64,000 nucleotides of DNA, taken from contig JACKNZ010000010.1 in assembly GCA_024234595.1 (NCBI GenBank), positions 62,001 to 126,000 on the forward strand. Reading direction: 5' to 3'. The notes under the pieces are model-generated. The model did not search any database. It was not told the origin of the DNA and saw only the letters and a program-made list of their open reading frames with translations. The position numbers and the translations under genes were made by a program. How positions within the stretch are numbered: the stretch's first letter is position 1; each line of letters starts with the position of its first letter. The DNA comes from Moraxellaceae bacterium (GTDB lineage: Bacteria; Pseudomonadota; Gammaproteobacteria; Pseudomonadales; Moraxellaceae). Shown in pieces: positions 27,582 through 36,890 of this stretch.

Positions 27582-29069
27582 CTAAATACCAAATACTTTT
27601 AAAATAGCATCCCAAACACCACCCACCGCTTTATGTACGGCGGCAGTTTTGCTCGTTGCACTCGGGGCTTGCTCATAAAAATAAATGCCCGATGTGCCAC
27701 TAAATTGGTCGTTAAACAAACTGTCTTTGCCCAAATAATACGACACAAAGGTTTCGCAGCGATAATTACTATAAGCAATATGGCTACTAAAGCCCAAGGT
27801 GGCATTTTGTTGAATCAAACGCGGTGCGCCTGCTGGTTCCAATATCACGCCATGATGACCTTTGATAATTAACTGGCACTGGCCATGAAATACCAAATAA
27901 CGTAATTGCAAGGTCAGCCAACTATGTAAATTGAACAAACGCCAATGCCGTGAAATATGGACTTTTTGGCCTTTGTGTTGAATCACGCCTGCCAAACAAC
28001 GTGGTTTACAAACTAAGCTTGCGCCTTGCGGTAAGTTAAGAATCACTAATTCTTCTAAGGGATTGTGCATTGAGGCCAGCTGTAGGGTTTCGTCTTGTGT
28101 GCTTTCTAAACGCACTAAGGTCACCAAGCCTGCCGCCCAACTGCTGAGAGGAATACTGGCATTTAAAAACCATTGGGTGGACTTTTGCGCCTGTTTGCTA
28201 AAACTTTGCAAATAATTGGGGTGCAATAGTAGCTGATGACTAGGCGGCAAATGTACGGTTAGCGAATGTGCCGAGACATGGCCTGTGTGCTGGTTATGTG
28301 AACTAACACGGATAGGCTCGCTTGGCTCAGAAGGTGCGTCTAAAATACGAATCGGTGGCAAACGCGATACTAAGGGGGCAACCACAAAATACTGCCAGAG
28401 TTTAATGATAATCGGCAGCAAAATTAGGCCAGCTAAAATCCATAAAGCCGTGGGTAATACTTGCATAATCGCAAGGTGTAAGCGATTAACGAGACTGGTT
28501 TGTACAAAGCTCTCGGCTTGCGTAATCGACTGTTTTACTTGTGCGAGGACTTGTTCTGACTCTTGAAGTTGTTGTTGCAGTTGCTTATTTTTGGCAATCA
28601 CAGGCGATTGCATGACTTTGTTTTGCCATTCTTTAACGGTTGCTTGACTGGCGCGTAATTGGCCACTGAGCGCGGCAATTTTAATATCATACTGACGAAT
28701 CTCTAAAGAAACGGCAGACATGGGGTTTTTGCGTGCTACCCAATGTTCGTCCCACAGCGTTTGACGTTCTTCGCGCCATTGCTGTAATTGTTGTTGTAAT
28801 GTGTTGGCTTGTTGTTTAGCTTGCTCATATTGGCTAATCAGTGTTTGACTGGCTTTTTGGGTTTTTTGTTGGGCTTTTATCAGTTCTTGATGTTGTTTGA
28901 CTAACAAACGTTCAATACGTTGTTGTCGTTGCAAATCGTTTTGGGCGTTGGCCAACTGTTGCCATTCGCGTTGCAGCCATGAGCCGAGCAATAACACGGC
29001 AACAATGGTTAGTAATGCCCCCAAGTTTCTAAAAATAAAACCAAAAATTGCTAGTAATAGTTTTGTCAT
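27582..29069 (-). CDS. Coiled-coil membrane protein with AIM24-like C-terminal half
   Basis: 495 residues. One membrane segment lies near the N terminus (about 8-28). A Gln-rich coiled coil follows (about 35-195, including QQANTLQQQLQQW). A second membrane segment lies near 205-225 (ALWILAGLILLPIIIKLW). The C-terminal half (about 270-475) is beta-rich and resembles the AIM24-type fold, with SGTSGIYFYEQA near the end. The order suggests a periplasmic coiled coil between two inner-membrane helices and a cytoplasmic beta domain. I do not recognise a function. The fold assignment is tentative. Confidence 0.65.
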   Translation of the reverse strand: MTKLLLAIFGFIFRNLGALLTIVAVLLLGSWLQREWQQLANAQNDLQRQQRIERLLVKQHQELIKAQQKTQKASQTLISQYEQAKQQANTLQQQLQQWREERQTLWDEHWVARKNPMSAVSLEIRQYDIKIAALSGQLRASQATVKEWQNKVMQSPVIAKNKQLQQQLQESEQVLAQVKQSITQAESFVQTSLVNRLHLAIMQVLPTALWILAGLILLPIIIKLWQYFVVAPLVSRLPPIRILDAPSEPSEPIRVSSHNQHTGHVSAHSLTVHLPPSHQLLLHPNYLQSFSKQAQKSTQWFLNASIPLSSWAAGLVTLVRLESTQDETLQLASMHNPLEELVILNLPQGASLVCKPRCLAGVIQHKGQKVHISRHWRLFNLHSWLTLQLRYLVFHGQCQLIIKGHHGVILEPAGAPRLIQQNATLGFSSHIAYSNYRCETFVSYYLGKDSLFNDQFSGTSGIYFYEQAPSATSKTAAVHKAVGGVWDAILKVFGI

Positions 29070-29103
29070 TGTGGTTCTTAAGTCGTAAAGTCGCTTTTAG
29101 TAT

Positions 29104-29168
29104 CGTAGCCCGTGTGATCACACGGGACTTAAATAAACCTGTATTTCGCTACGCTGCATACAGGCTAC
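29104..29168. repeat. Double-hairpin palindromic repeat (REP-like)
   Basis: CCCGTGTGATCACACGGG (29109-29126) is a perfect 18-bp palindrome. It is followed by CCTGTAT ... ATACAGG (29139-29163), and the pair is enclosed by GTAGCC ... GGCTAC. The unit lies between the ppc stop and the start of the coiled-coil gene. It may also slow or end ppc transcription. Confidence 0.75.
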
Positions 29169-29191
29169 CTATAGAGGGTTGGGGTGAGGGC

Positions 29192-31876
29192 TTAACCCGT
29201 ATTACGCAAGCCTGCGGCAATGCCTGCAATAGTAATCATTAAGGCATGGTCATAGGGGGTATTTTCTTGCGGTAGCTCGCGGCGGCGTTTCATTAACTCC
29301 GCTTGCAACATATGCAAGGGCAAAATATAGGGGGTGCGTACCGTCATTGAGCGTTTAAGCACAGGGTTTAAGGCTAATAACTCAGGGCGTTGCACGACAT
29401 TGAGCAAAATGCCAATGGTTTTTTGCAATCGTGCGCGTAAGGTAATCCCTAGTTTTTGCAAGTCAGGGTCATGGGTCAAATGATGCTCATAATAAGCGGC
29501 AATATCACTATCAGCTTTGGCCAGTACCATTTCTAACATATCTAATAATGCCTGAAAATACGGCCAGTTATCGCGCATATCTTGAATGGTGGTGGTAAAA
29601 CCGTCATTCATGGCGTTATTAAGGGCGCGACCTGTGCCTAACCATGCAGGTAGCATTAAACGCACTTGTGTCCACGCAAATACCCACGGAATGGCGCGTA
29701 AAGACTCAATACCACCGCCGACTTTGCGCCGTGCAGGGCGTGAGCCAAGTGGCAGCATTTGTAACTCTAGCTCGGGGGTAACGGTGCGTAAATAACGAAT
29801 AAATTCAGGCTCACCGTGAACGGTTTCTTTATACACCGCGAGTGAGGTTTGGGTCATGCGTTGCATCAGTTCGCGCCACTGTGGTTTAGGTTGAGGCGGC
29901 GGTAATAAAGTCGCCTCTAAGGTGGCGGCGGTGTATAGCTCCAAGTGTCGAATGGCAATACCTTTCATGCCAAACTTAAAGCGAATCATTTCGCCTTGTT
30001 CGGTCACGCGAATTTTACCTTGTACCGATTGTGGCGGTTGTGATAACAAGGCTTGATGGGTGGGTGCGCCACCACGGCTAATTGAACCACCACGTCCATG
30101 AAACAAAGTCAGTTTAATGCCCTGTTGCTGAGCAACAGCGGTTAAGCCTTCTTGCGCCCGATATTGCGCCCAATTAGCACACAAAAAACCTGCATCTTTG
30201 GCCGAGTCGGAGTAGCCAATCATAATTTCTTGATGGCCGTTAATGGCCTGTTTGTACCACTCAATCGAGAGTAACGCCTCTAAGCAAGCAGGGGCATTAT
30301 CGAGGTCGGCTAAGGTTTCAAACAAGGGGACAACACGCATCGGCTGTGCGACACCTGCTTCTTTTTGTAATAACATCACTGCCAATACATCACTGGGTTG
30401 TTTGGCCATCGAAATCACATACGCGCCCATTGCACTGCTAGGCTGTTGGGCAATGGTGGCAAAGGTAGCGAGTGTTTCTTGTATGTCAGCGTGGTTAATC
30501 AGTAGCTCAGGCGTGGATTGTAAATGACGAGGTAATAAAGGACGAGGGTTTTGCAATTCGGCTAACAAAAAGGCTTGTCGCTCTGCTTCGTTTTTGGCCT
30601 GATAACTGTCGAGTTTAAGATACTGGCAAATGGCTTCGATAGTGTCGGTATGACGCGTGGATTCTTGGCGAATATCGAGTTTAAGTAACTCTAAACCAAA
30701 ACAAGCGACACGCCGAATAATGTTGCTCAGTTCATCATGGGCAATATCGGGCATATTACAGGCCAATAACGAGCGATGACATAACAATAATGGCTCAAGC
30801 AAGTCTTGGTTATGGCTATAAATAGCGGCCTGATTATCGACAACATGGCCTTTTAATTGTGCAGCAATGGTATCGCGGGTTAAGGCGAGACGGTCACGCA
30901 CGGTGCGTAATAATTCGCGATAGGGTTCGGCCACATTGCCGACCACAGCACGTAACTCAGGGCTACAATCTTCCATCGACAGTTCGGCACGCAGGGTATC
31001 AATATCGCGGGTATAAAGTTCGGCTGCTTGCCAACGAGCCAACAATAATACTTCTTGGGTTACTTTGTGAGTGACGTTAGGGTTGCCGTCTCTGTCGCCA
31101 CCCATCCATGAGGCAAAACGAATCGGGGCATGAGTGAGTGGCAAGTGCTGTCCTGTATGTTTGACTAATACCTCATCAAGCTCACGCAAAAATTGTGGCA
31201 CGCTATACCACAGTGTTTGCTCAATGGTGGTAAAGCCCCATTTGGCTTCGTCAACAGGTGTTGGGCGTGTGCGTCTGATTTCATCGGTACGCCATGCGGC
31301 AACAATATGGTGCTTGAGTTTAGCTAACTCATGTTGACGCTCGACAGGCGTTAAATGCACATAATCGAGTTTTTCTAGGCAATCGGCAATGTTGTCGTAT
31401 TTTTGAATTAAGGTGCGGCGACTGACTTCGGTGGGGTGCGCGGTTAGCACTAACTCAATGTCAAGTTGCTGTACCGCTTGCCATAGTTGTTGAGCGGTAA
31501 TGCCTTGTGCGACCAAGCGTGGGATTAACTCGGCAACCGAACCTGCTTGGGGAGAGGGGGTATCCAAACGCTCCCATGCGCGGTGGCGGCGTACGCGGTG
31601 GTATTGTTCGGCAATGTTGGCTAAATTTAAAAATTGGGTAAAAGCACGGCTAACAGGAATCAGTTCGTTATCGCTCAGTGCTGCTAATACTTGATTAAGT
31701 TGTGCTTCGGCTTGGCTATCGCCATCGCGGGCTTGTTTGCCGAGTATGCGTATCGCTTCTACTTTGTCATATAAGGCTTGGCCAACTTGCTGACGCAGTG
31801 TTTCTCCAAGCAAACTACCCATTAGGCGCACATCATCGCGCAAGGGGGCGTGAGGGTCGAGGGGTGTTTGAGACAT
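29192..31876 (-). CDS. ppc: Phosphoenolpyruvate carboxylase
   Basis: 894 residues from ATG 31876 (GGAG eight bases upstream), close to 883 in E. coli. Cytosolic anaplerotic enzyme that makes oxaloacetate from PEP and bicarbonate. Catalytic histidine is in VLTAHPTEVSRRTL, the essential lysine in GYSDSAKDAGFL, and the arginine-glycine loop in FHGRGGSISRGG. The protein ends in the expected RNTG. A further eight codons upstream (ATG 31900) are open but lack a clear ribosome site. Confidence 0.97.
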   Translation of the reverse strand: MSQTPLDPHAPLRDDVRLMGSLLGETLRQQVGQALYDKVEAIRILGKQARDGDSQAEAQLNQVLAALSDNELIPVSRAFTQFLNLANIAEQYHRVRRHRAWERLDTPSPQAGSVAELIPRLVAQGITAQQLWQAVQQLDIELVLTAHPTEVSRRTLIQKYDNIADCLEKLDYVHLTPVERQHELAKLKHHIVAAWRTDEIRRTRPTPVDEAKWGFTTIEQTLWYSVPQFLRELDEVLVKHTGQHLPLTHAPIRFASWMGGDRDGNPNVTHKVTQEVLLLARWQAAELYTRDIDTLRAELSMEDCSPELRAVVGNVAEPYRELLRTVRDRLALTRDTIAAQLKGHVVDNQAAIYSHNQDLLEPLLLCHRSLLACNMPDIAHDELSNIIRRVACFGLELLKLDIRQESTRHTDTIEAICQYLKLDSYQAKNEAERQAFLLAELQNPRPLLPRHLQSTPELLINHADIQETLATFATIAQQPSSAMGAYVISMAKQPSDVLAVMLLQKEAGVAQPMRVVPLFETLADLDNAPACLEALLSIEWYKQAINGHQEIMIGYSDSAKDAGFLCANWAQYRAQEGLTAVAQQQGIKLTLFHGRGGSISRGGAPTHQALLSQPPQSVQGKIRVTEQGEMIRFKFGMKGIAIRHLELYTAATLEATLLPPPQPKPQWRELMQRMTQTSLAVYKETVHGEPEFIRYLRTVTPELELQMLPLGSRPARRKVGGGIESLRAIPWVFAWTQVRLMLPAWLGTGRALNNAMNDGFTTTIQDMRDNWPYFQALLDMLEMVLAKADSDIAAYYEHHLTHDPDLQKLGITLRARLQKTIGILLNVVQRPELLALNPVLKRSMTVRTPYILPLHMLQAELMKRRRELPQENTPYDHALMITIAGIAAGLRNTG

Positions 31877-31969
31877 GGTAGCCACTCCGTCATCTATCAA
31901 AGTAATGCCTTGATAGTAACGGATTTTTATTAGCAGCAGTAGGTTTATATTAAGGTGGAGATTCAGAAG

Positions 31970-32902
31970 TTATGGCCTGTTGAGCCAAAGTGATACGCGC
32001 GGCCACAACACAGGTAATATACTTAAAGCGACTGTTGCTGCTGCTAAATTAAAGACAGTATGTACAAGTGCAACTTGTTGAGAAGCGGATATATCTGATG
32101 CCAAAATTACGTGAATTATGGGCTGTAATAATGTTGCAAATAAAAATACACCTAATAGATTAAAACCTATATTTAACAGCGCGAGTTTACGAGAAAAGCT
32201 ATCTAAAGCACTACTTGCTAATAAAGCTGTAGATGTTGTGCCGACATTTGCACCTGCAATCATCCATACGGCTAAAGAAGCAGGAATAATTTGCTGCAAA
32301 ACGGCTAATACTGCCAAGCCACTCACCACCGAAGATGACTGTACCATTGCTGTTAAAAATGCTGCAAAAAGTAGTGCAAAAATAGGCGAGTTTATTGCTT
32401 GCTGATATTCTTGAATGTGAGGATGATGTGCAAGTGGAGCTAAAGCCTGAGAGATTAAATCCAGAGCTAAAAAAATAATTCCAAAATAAAACAGTGGCTT
32501 GCCATAAGGTCGCCAAGTCATAGGGCCTGCCAATGACCACAAACCGCCAATAGTCACAAAAAATGGCCCTAATCCTGTCACCTTAAATGCAATCAGCCAA
32601 GCGGTTAATGTTGTGCCGACATTTGCACCTATCATTACGGACAATGCGCCACGGGCACTCAGTGTTTTATTGTGAGCCAAACCCACCGCCATAGCAGTAA
32701 TGGCTGATGAGGATTGTACTAAGGCGGTCACGCTTGCGCCAAAACAAGCTCCTTGCCAGTCTTTGCTCGTCACGCGTTGTAACCAATTGCGCAGTTTAAC
32801 ACCACCTAAAGTGGTGACCTCTGCCGAAAATGCGGCTAAGCCATGTAAAAACAACATAATGGCGGCCATAATGCTAAACAGCCATGTGACAAATGGGCTC
32901 AT
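31970..32902 (-). CDS. Na+/phosphate cotransporter-like membrane protein (PF02690), short form
   Basis: 310 residues, mostly hydrophobic. Two inverted Na_Pi_cotrans repeats carry the signature QSSS twice: TALVQSSSAITAMAVG and TAMVQSSSVVSGLAV. Each repeat is followed by GANVGTT. E. coli YjbB is about 543 residues because it has a C-terminal PhoU domain, which is missing here. It is likely a sodium-coupled phosphate carrier or efflux protein in the inner membrane. It follows the small membrane ORF by 15 bp, so it is probably the last gene of the fmt-rsmB operon. Confidence 0.85.
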   Translation of the reverse strand: MSPFVTWLFSIMAAIMLFLHGLAAFSAEVTTLGGVKLRNWLQRVTSKDWQGACFGASVTALVQSSSAITAMAVGLAHNKTLSARGALSVMIGANVGTTLTAWLIAFKVTGLGPFFVTIGGLWSLAGPMTWRPYGKPLFYFGIIFLALDLISQALAPLAHHPHIQEYQQAINSPIFALLFAAFLTAMVQSSSVVSGLAVLAVLQQIIPASLAVWMIAGANVGTTSTALLASSALDSFSRKLALLNIGFNLLGVFLFATLLQPIIHVILASDISASQQVALVHTVFNLAAATVALSILPVLWPRVSLWLNRP

Positions 32903-32917
32903 TATGATTTTCCAGAG

Positions 32918-33016
32918 TTATTTATCGTCATCAAGTTGTTTGCTTTTATACCATACCAACAAGGCCAGTCCACCAAATACCAGCACAATAAAGCCTAACT
33001 CGACGAGTACAAACAT
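32918..33016 (-). CDS. Small single-span membrane protein coupled to rsmB
   Basis: 32 residues, read by hand on the minus strand. One membrane helix (FIVLVFGGLALLVWY) is followed by a charged tail KSKQLDDDK. The ATG (33016) shares its A with the rsmB stop (TAATG), which indicates coupled translation. The next gene (Na/Pi cotransporter) starts 15 bp after the stop. The hydrophobic helix, positive-then-acidic tail and exact coupling all argue for a real gene. It could be a regulator or accessory subunit of the neighbouring carrier; function unknown. Confidence 0.7.
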   Translation of the reverse strand: MFVLVELGFIVLVFGGLALLVWYKSKQLDDDK

Positions 33017-34314
33017 TAAATGGTTTTTTCTAACAAACAATAATAAAAACCATCACCCCCGTTTATTTGCGGCAAAATTTGCCGACCATGTAAGCGTGCA
33101 TCGCCCCAATAGCCTTTAAGTGGAATTTCTTGGGCATTGGCGGTGTTTTGCAAAAAGGCTTTTATTTGTAGCTCATTCTCGGCTTTGAGTACCGAACAAG
33201 TGGCATATAACAAACGACCACCCACTTTTAGCGTTGGCCACAACGCCGCCAAAATTTGCGCTTGCACGGCCACTGTTTGTTCAACATCGGTGGCCTTACG
33301 CAACAATTTAATATCGGGGTGACGACGAATGACCCCTGTGGCGGTACAGGGTGCATCTAACAAAATGGCATCAAATTGTTCAGGGCTTGCCCATGTATTG
33401 GGCAAACAGGCATTAGCCGTTATCACTTGTACAAAAGGCAAATTAAGTTTAAGCCGCGCCAAATTTTCGTGCATACGCGCAACACGCTTTTCTTCGTTGT
33501 CAATCGCCACTAATAATTGATAATCGGCTTGCTCTAACAAATGCGCGGTTTTGCCCGCAGGGGCAGCACAGGCATCTAACACTACACTATTGGGGGTTGG
33601 ATTTAATAGCAAAGCGGCTAATTGTGCCGATTCATCTTGTACCGAAAATCCGCCCTCGGCATATAACGGCAGTTGCGTAACATCGGTGAGTTGTGCCAAA
33701 CGAATACCCACAGGCGAATGCTGACAGGCGGTGGCCTCAATACCTTGTTCGCTGAGTAAAGCTAAATACGCCTCACGCGATAGTTGACGCTGATTAACGC
33801 GCAAGGTGAGAGCGGCAGGTTGATTATTGGCAGCCATGATTTGCTCGGCTGCTTTAGGCCAATCTTTACGCAGTTGTTTGACTAACCAATAGGGGTGAGC
33901 GTGTTGCTCATGAGTTAGTTGAGCGCATAAAGCCTCATGTTCACGGCTAAAACGGCGCAATATCGCATTTACAAACCCTGCTTGATTGTTACAGCCGAGT
34001 TGCTTACAGGCCTCGACTGTTTCGTCAATCGCAGCATGGGGCGCAATACGCGTGCGTAACAGTTGATATATGCCAAGGCTTAATAGCACTTGAACGCTGG
34101 TATTGCTGATATTTTTGTTGGCCAAGCGTTTTATGAGGGTTTGCACATAAAACCACTCGCGTACCGTGCCATACACTAATTGCTGCAATAACGGACGGTC
34201 ACGCTCCCCACAACGCGCTAACACGGGCGGCAAGGTTTGGCTAAGCGACACCCCTTGGGCAATGATGGGGCAAATGGCTTGTGCCGCTAAGGCGCGGATA
34301 TTAAACTCTTTCAT
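33016..34314 (-). CDS. rsmB: 16S rRNA m5C967 methyltransferase
   Basis: 432 residues (E. coli RsmB/Sun 429). The N-terminal NusB-like RNA-binding domain (about 1-140) is followed by a Rossmann methyltransferase domain. Visible are the SAM site VLDACAAPAGKTAHL, the DAPCTATG motif with one catalytic cysteine, and YATCSVLKAENE with the second. It methylates cytosine 967 of 16S rRNA. Start overlaps the fmt stop by four bases (ATGA), and its own stop overlaps the small membrane ORF. Confidence 0.95.
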   Translation of the reverse strand: MKEFNIRALAAQAICPIIAQGVSLSQTLPPVLARCGERDRPLLQQLVYGTVREWFYVQTLIKRLANKNISNTSVQVLLSLGIYQLLRTRIAPHAAIDETVEACKQLGCNNQAGFVNAILRRFSREHEALCAQLTHEQHAHPYWLVKQLRKDWPKAAEQIMAANNQPAALTLRVNQRQLSREAYLALLSEQGIEATACQHSPVGIRLAQLTDVTQLPLYAEGGFSVQDESAQLAALLLNPTPNSVVLDACAAPAGKTAHLLEQADYQLLVAIDNEEKRVARMHENLARLKLNLPFVQVITANACLPNTWASPEQFDAILLDAPCTATGVIRRHPDIKLLRKATDVEQTVAVQAQILAALWPTLKVGGRLLYATCSVLKAENELQIKAFLQNTANAQEIPLKGYWGDARLHGRQILPQINGGDGFYYCLLEKTI

Positions 34315-35276
34315 GCGCTAACGCCCAAACGAGTGCCTGTACTCAACCAGTCTTTGCGTGAGTTAAGGACATCATTAAAGGCTAAGGCTTTGCCATTAGG
34401 CAGTTGCAGCGTATCTATTGCCACCACAGAGCCGTCACCTGCGGCAACCCACAAGCCTTGTTTGTCGGCTTTAATTATCATGCCTGCGGGGGCAGTGGTT
34501 TTTTCGCCAGCTACAATATGCGCTTGCCAAATACGTAGCGTTTGGCCGTGTACTTGGGTATAAGCCACAGGCCACGCGTTAAAAGCACGCACAGCACGGG
34601 TAATGTCTAAGGCCGAAGCTGACCAATTTATATTACCTTCTTCTTTAGTGAGTTTAGCGGCATAAGTTGCAAGGCTATTGTCTTGGGCTTGAGGGGCAAA
34701 AGGCTGGTCATCTTCTATTGCTTCTAATACGGTTAACAGCGCATCACCACCTAACAACGCCAAGCGGTCATGTAAACTAGCGGAGGTATCGTGTTCCGAA
34801 ATTGGACAGGCTATTTTGTAGAGCATCGCGCCTGTGTCTAAGCCTTCGTCCATTTGCATAATAGTAATGCCCGTTTCTTTGTCGCCTGTCAAAATGGCGC
34901 GTTGAATGGGGGCTGCACCGCGCCAACGCGGTAACAAAGAACCATGCACGTTAATACAGCCTAAACGTGGCGTATTGAGGACAGTCTTGGGTAAGATAAG
35001 ACCATAAGCGGCCACTACCATAATATCGGCATTGAGTTCGGCTAACTCGGCTTGGGCATGGCTATCGCGTAGTGAGACAGGTTGATAAACAGGCAGTTTA
35101 CGGGCTAAGGCTAATTCTTTGACAGGGCTGGGTTTGAGTTCGCGGCCTCGACCCACAGGGCGGTCGGGTTGGGTATAAACAGCAACCACTTCATGTTGCG
35201 TGTGTAAGAGTGCGCGTAAAGATTCAGCAGCAAAAGCAGGTGTACCAGCAAAGATGATACGCAGAGGACTGTCCAA
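34311..35276 (-). CDS. fmt: Methionyl-tRNA formyltransferase
   Basis: 321 residues (E. coli 315). It formylates Met-tRNAfMet for translation start. Motifs: IIFAGTPAFAAESL at the N terminus, the catalytic Asn-His-Asp region in CINVHGSLLPRWRGAAPIQRA and QMDEGLDTGAM. No ATG occurs early in the frame. The start is TTG 35276, supported by GAGG eight bases upstream. Overlaps rsmB by four bases. The usual partner def is 0.8 kb upstream on the same strand, but a Uma2 gene lies between on the other strand. Confidence 0.95.
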   Translation of the reverse strand: MDSPLRIIFAGTPAFAAESLRALLHTQHEVVAVYTQPDRPVGRGRELKPSPVKELALARKLPVYQPVSLRDSHAQAELAELNADIMVVAAYGLILPKTVLNTPRLGCINVHGSLLPRWRGAAPIQRAILTGDKETGITIMQMDEGLDTGAMLYKIACPISEHDTSASLHDRLALLGGDALLTVLEAIEDDQPFAPQAQDNSLATYAAKLTKEEGNINWSASALDITRAVRAFNAWPVAYTQVHGQTLRIWQAHIVAGEKTTAPAGMIIKADKQGLWVAAGDGSVVAIDTLQLPNGKALAFNDVLNSRKDWLSTGTRLGVSA

Positions 35277-35427
35277 GAAATTAACCTCATCAGTAAATAA
35301 TAGGCTATTGTAGCGTAATCAGTGGTTTTTGTTGATGGTTGGTGTAAAAATAACCGATAGCCTCGTAAGTCCTTGACTGTTATCTTTAGTAGAATAGTTA
35401 TCCATCAACACATTATTGAGGTGCATC

Positions 35428-36060
35428 ATGGCTTTTGCGGTGCGTAAAACAGACGGACGAATCAGCGAGGAGGCTTACTTCGAGCTGGAAAAACAAGCTG
35501 ATAACCGCCACGAATATATTGACGGTTATGTCTATGCCATGGTTGGAGGGAGTATCCAACATGGGACACTGGTGAGTAATATTGTCGGCAAAATATGGAG
35601 GCATCTTGAAGGAAAGCCTTGTCAGGTGTTTTCGGAAGGTACGAAGGTTAAAACACCTACAGCGCATAAACGTGCTGATTATGTATATCCTGATGTTGTT
35701 GTTGATTGCTCAGTAGAGAAAGCCGATGACAATATGCTTACCACGCCTGTTTTGATTTTTGAAGTTTTGTCTGCCTCCACTCGTAGATATGATGAAACGA
35801 CAAAGTTTCAGGTTTATGCCAGTATTTCGACATTACAAGAATATGTATTAGTCGATCAGGATTCGGCAAAAATAGAAATTCAGCGACGACGTACCGATTG
35901 GGCGATTGAAAAGTATTTTCTCGGTGATTCCATCACCTTTGAACACATTCAATTAACACTGACGGTCGAAGAAATTTATGACCGTGTGGTAAATGAAGAA
36001 GTAACGGAGTGGTTCGCGCAAAAAGCTCGTGAGGCAGTCGAAGAAAAGAAGCAAGTGTAG
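35428..36060 (+). CDS. Uma2-family putative PD-(D/E)XK endonuclease
   Basis: 210 residues from ATG 35428 (GAGG six bases upstream); four more codons to a TTG at 35416 are open. Uma2 (PF05685) features are seen in EYIDGYVYAMVGG, DYVYPDVVVDC and FEVLSASTRRYDETTKFQVYAS, giving a probable catalytic Asp-Glu-Lys set. The C terminus is Glu/Lys-rich. The family is widespread in cyanobacteria and rare in most gammaproteobacteria, and its function is unknown. It sits on the plus strand between def and fmt, which are normally neighbours, and is bordered by repeat fragments on both sides, suggesting acquisition. Confidence 0.85.
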   Translation: MAFAVRKTDGRISEEAYFELEKQADNRHEYIDGYVYAMVGGSIQHGTLVSNIVGKIWRHLEGKPCQVFSEGTKVKTPTAHKRADYVYPDVVVDCSVEKADDNMLTTPVLIFEVLSASTRRYDETTKFQVYASISTLQEYVLVDQDSAKIEIQRRRTDWAIEKYFLGDSITFEHIQLTLTVEEIYDRVVNEEVTEWFAQKAREAVEEKKQV

Positions 36061-36076
36061 CCCGTAAGTAGCGTAG

Positions 36077-36094
36077 GGCGCATTGTAATGCGCC
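36077..36094. repeat. GGCGCATT-type palindrome
   Basis: GGCGCATTGTAATGCGCC is an 18-bp palindrome just after the Uma2 stop, next to CGTAGG. The same element with AT instead of GT in the middle is at 57512-57529. Confidence 0.8.
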
Positions 36095-36112
36095 ATTATT
36101 CAAAGCCCCCGC

Positions 36113-36619
36113 CTAAGCCTGTTGCTTTTGCAACTTTTGCAACTTGCTTTTAATACGTTGGCGTTTAAGGCTCGACAAATAATCCACAAATAACTTACCG
36201 TCCAAATGGTCAAGTTCATGCTGAATACACACCGCCAACAAGCCGTCTGCTTCTAAGCTAAATGCCTCGCCTAGCTCATTCAGTGCTTCCACACGCACCC
36301 GCGTTGGGCGGTCAACCATATCGTAAACTGTCGGTACCGACAAACAGCCTTCCTCATAGGGGGCTTTGTCTTCGGTTAATGGTGTTACTTTGGGATTGAT
36401 AAATACCAAAGGTTGGCTTTTATCTTCGGTAATATCCATCACCACTAAGCGAATATGATGATTAACCTGTGTTGCAGCCAAACCAATACCGGGGGCATCG
36501 TACATGGTTTCAAACATATCTTTAATCAGTTGACGAATACTGTCATCGACTGTATTAACAGGCTTAGCCTTGGTACGCAAACGTGGGTCAGGAAAGTGCA
36601 AAATGGGAAGTTTTGCCAT
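36113..36619 (-). CDS. def: Peptide deformylase
   Basis: 168 residues (E. coli 169). Removes the formyl group from nascent proteins. All three motifs are present: GIGLAATQ (44-51), EGCLSVP with metal ligand Cys92, and QHELDH with His134, Glu135 and His138. Complete with no oddity. It is divergent from the LysM gene, in the usual place for Pseudomonadales, except that a Uma2 gene separates it from fmt. Confidence 0.97.
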   Translation of the reverse strand: MAKLPILHFPDPRLRTKAKPVNTVDDSIRQLIKDMFETMYDAPGIGLAATQVNHHIRLVVMDITEDKSQPLVFINPKVTPLTEDKAPYEEGCLSVPTVYDMVDRPTRVRVEALNELGEAFSLEADGLLAVCIQHELDHLDGKLFVDYLSSLKRQRIKSKLQKLQKQQA

Positions 36620-36890
36620 AATGAGAATTACCTACTATTAAATCGTGATGAGGCTTGTTAAGCTTGGTTTGCAATTTTAACCTATTTCGTGCCAATAGTT
36701 ACCACTACAGAGCATTGCCAATTAGGGTAAGTGTCTCTACAATCACAGGCGCATGGCTATTATTATAAGCGAATCGCTGATAATGGCACAAAGAAATAAA
36801 TCTAAGCTTTATGCAGTTTTGGCAACAGCTATTAAATAGTCTTATTTTGTACAAAGACTATGAAAAGTCCCGCCAACAAGGGAATAGATA

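Noticed and set aside
27425..27607. Plus-strand ORF of 60 codons with AAGGA site
   Set aside because: No recognisable domain or signal, overlaps the convergent gene end, and no well-spaced promoter. Kept only as a note in the intergenic entry.
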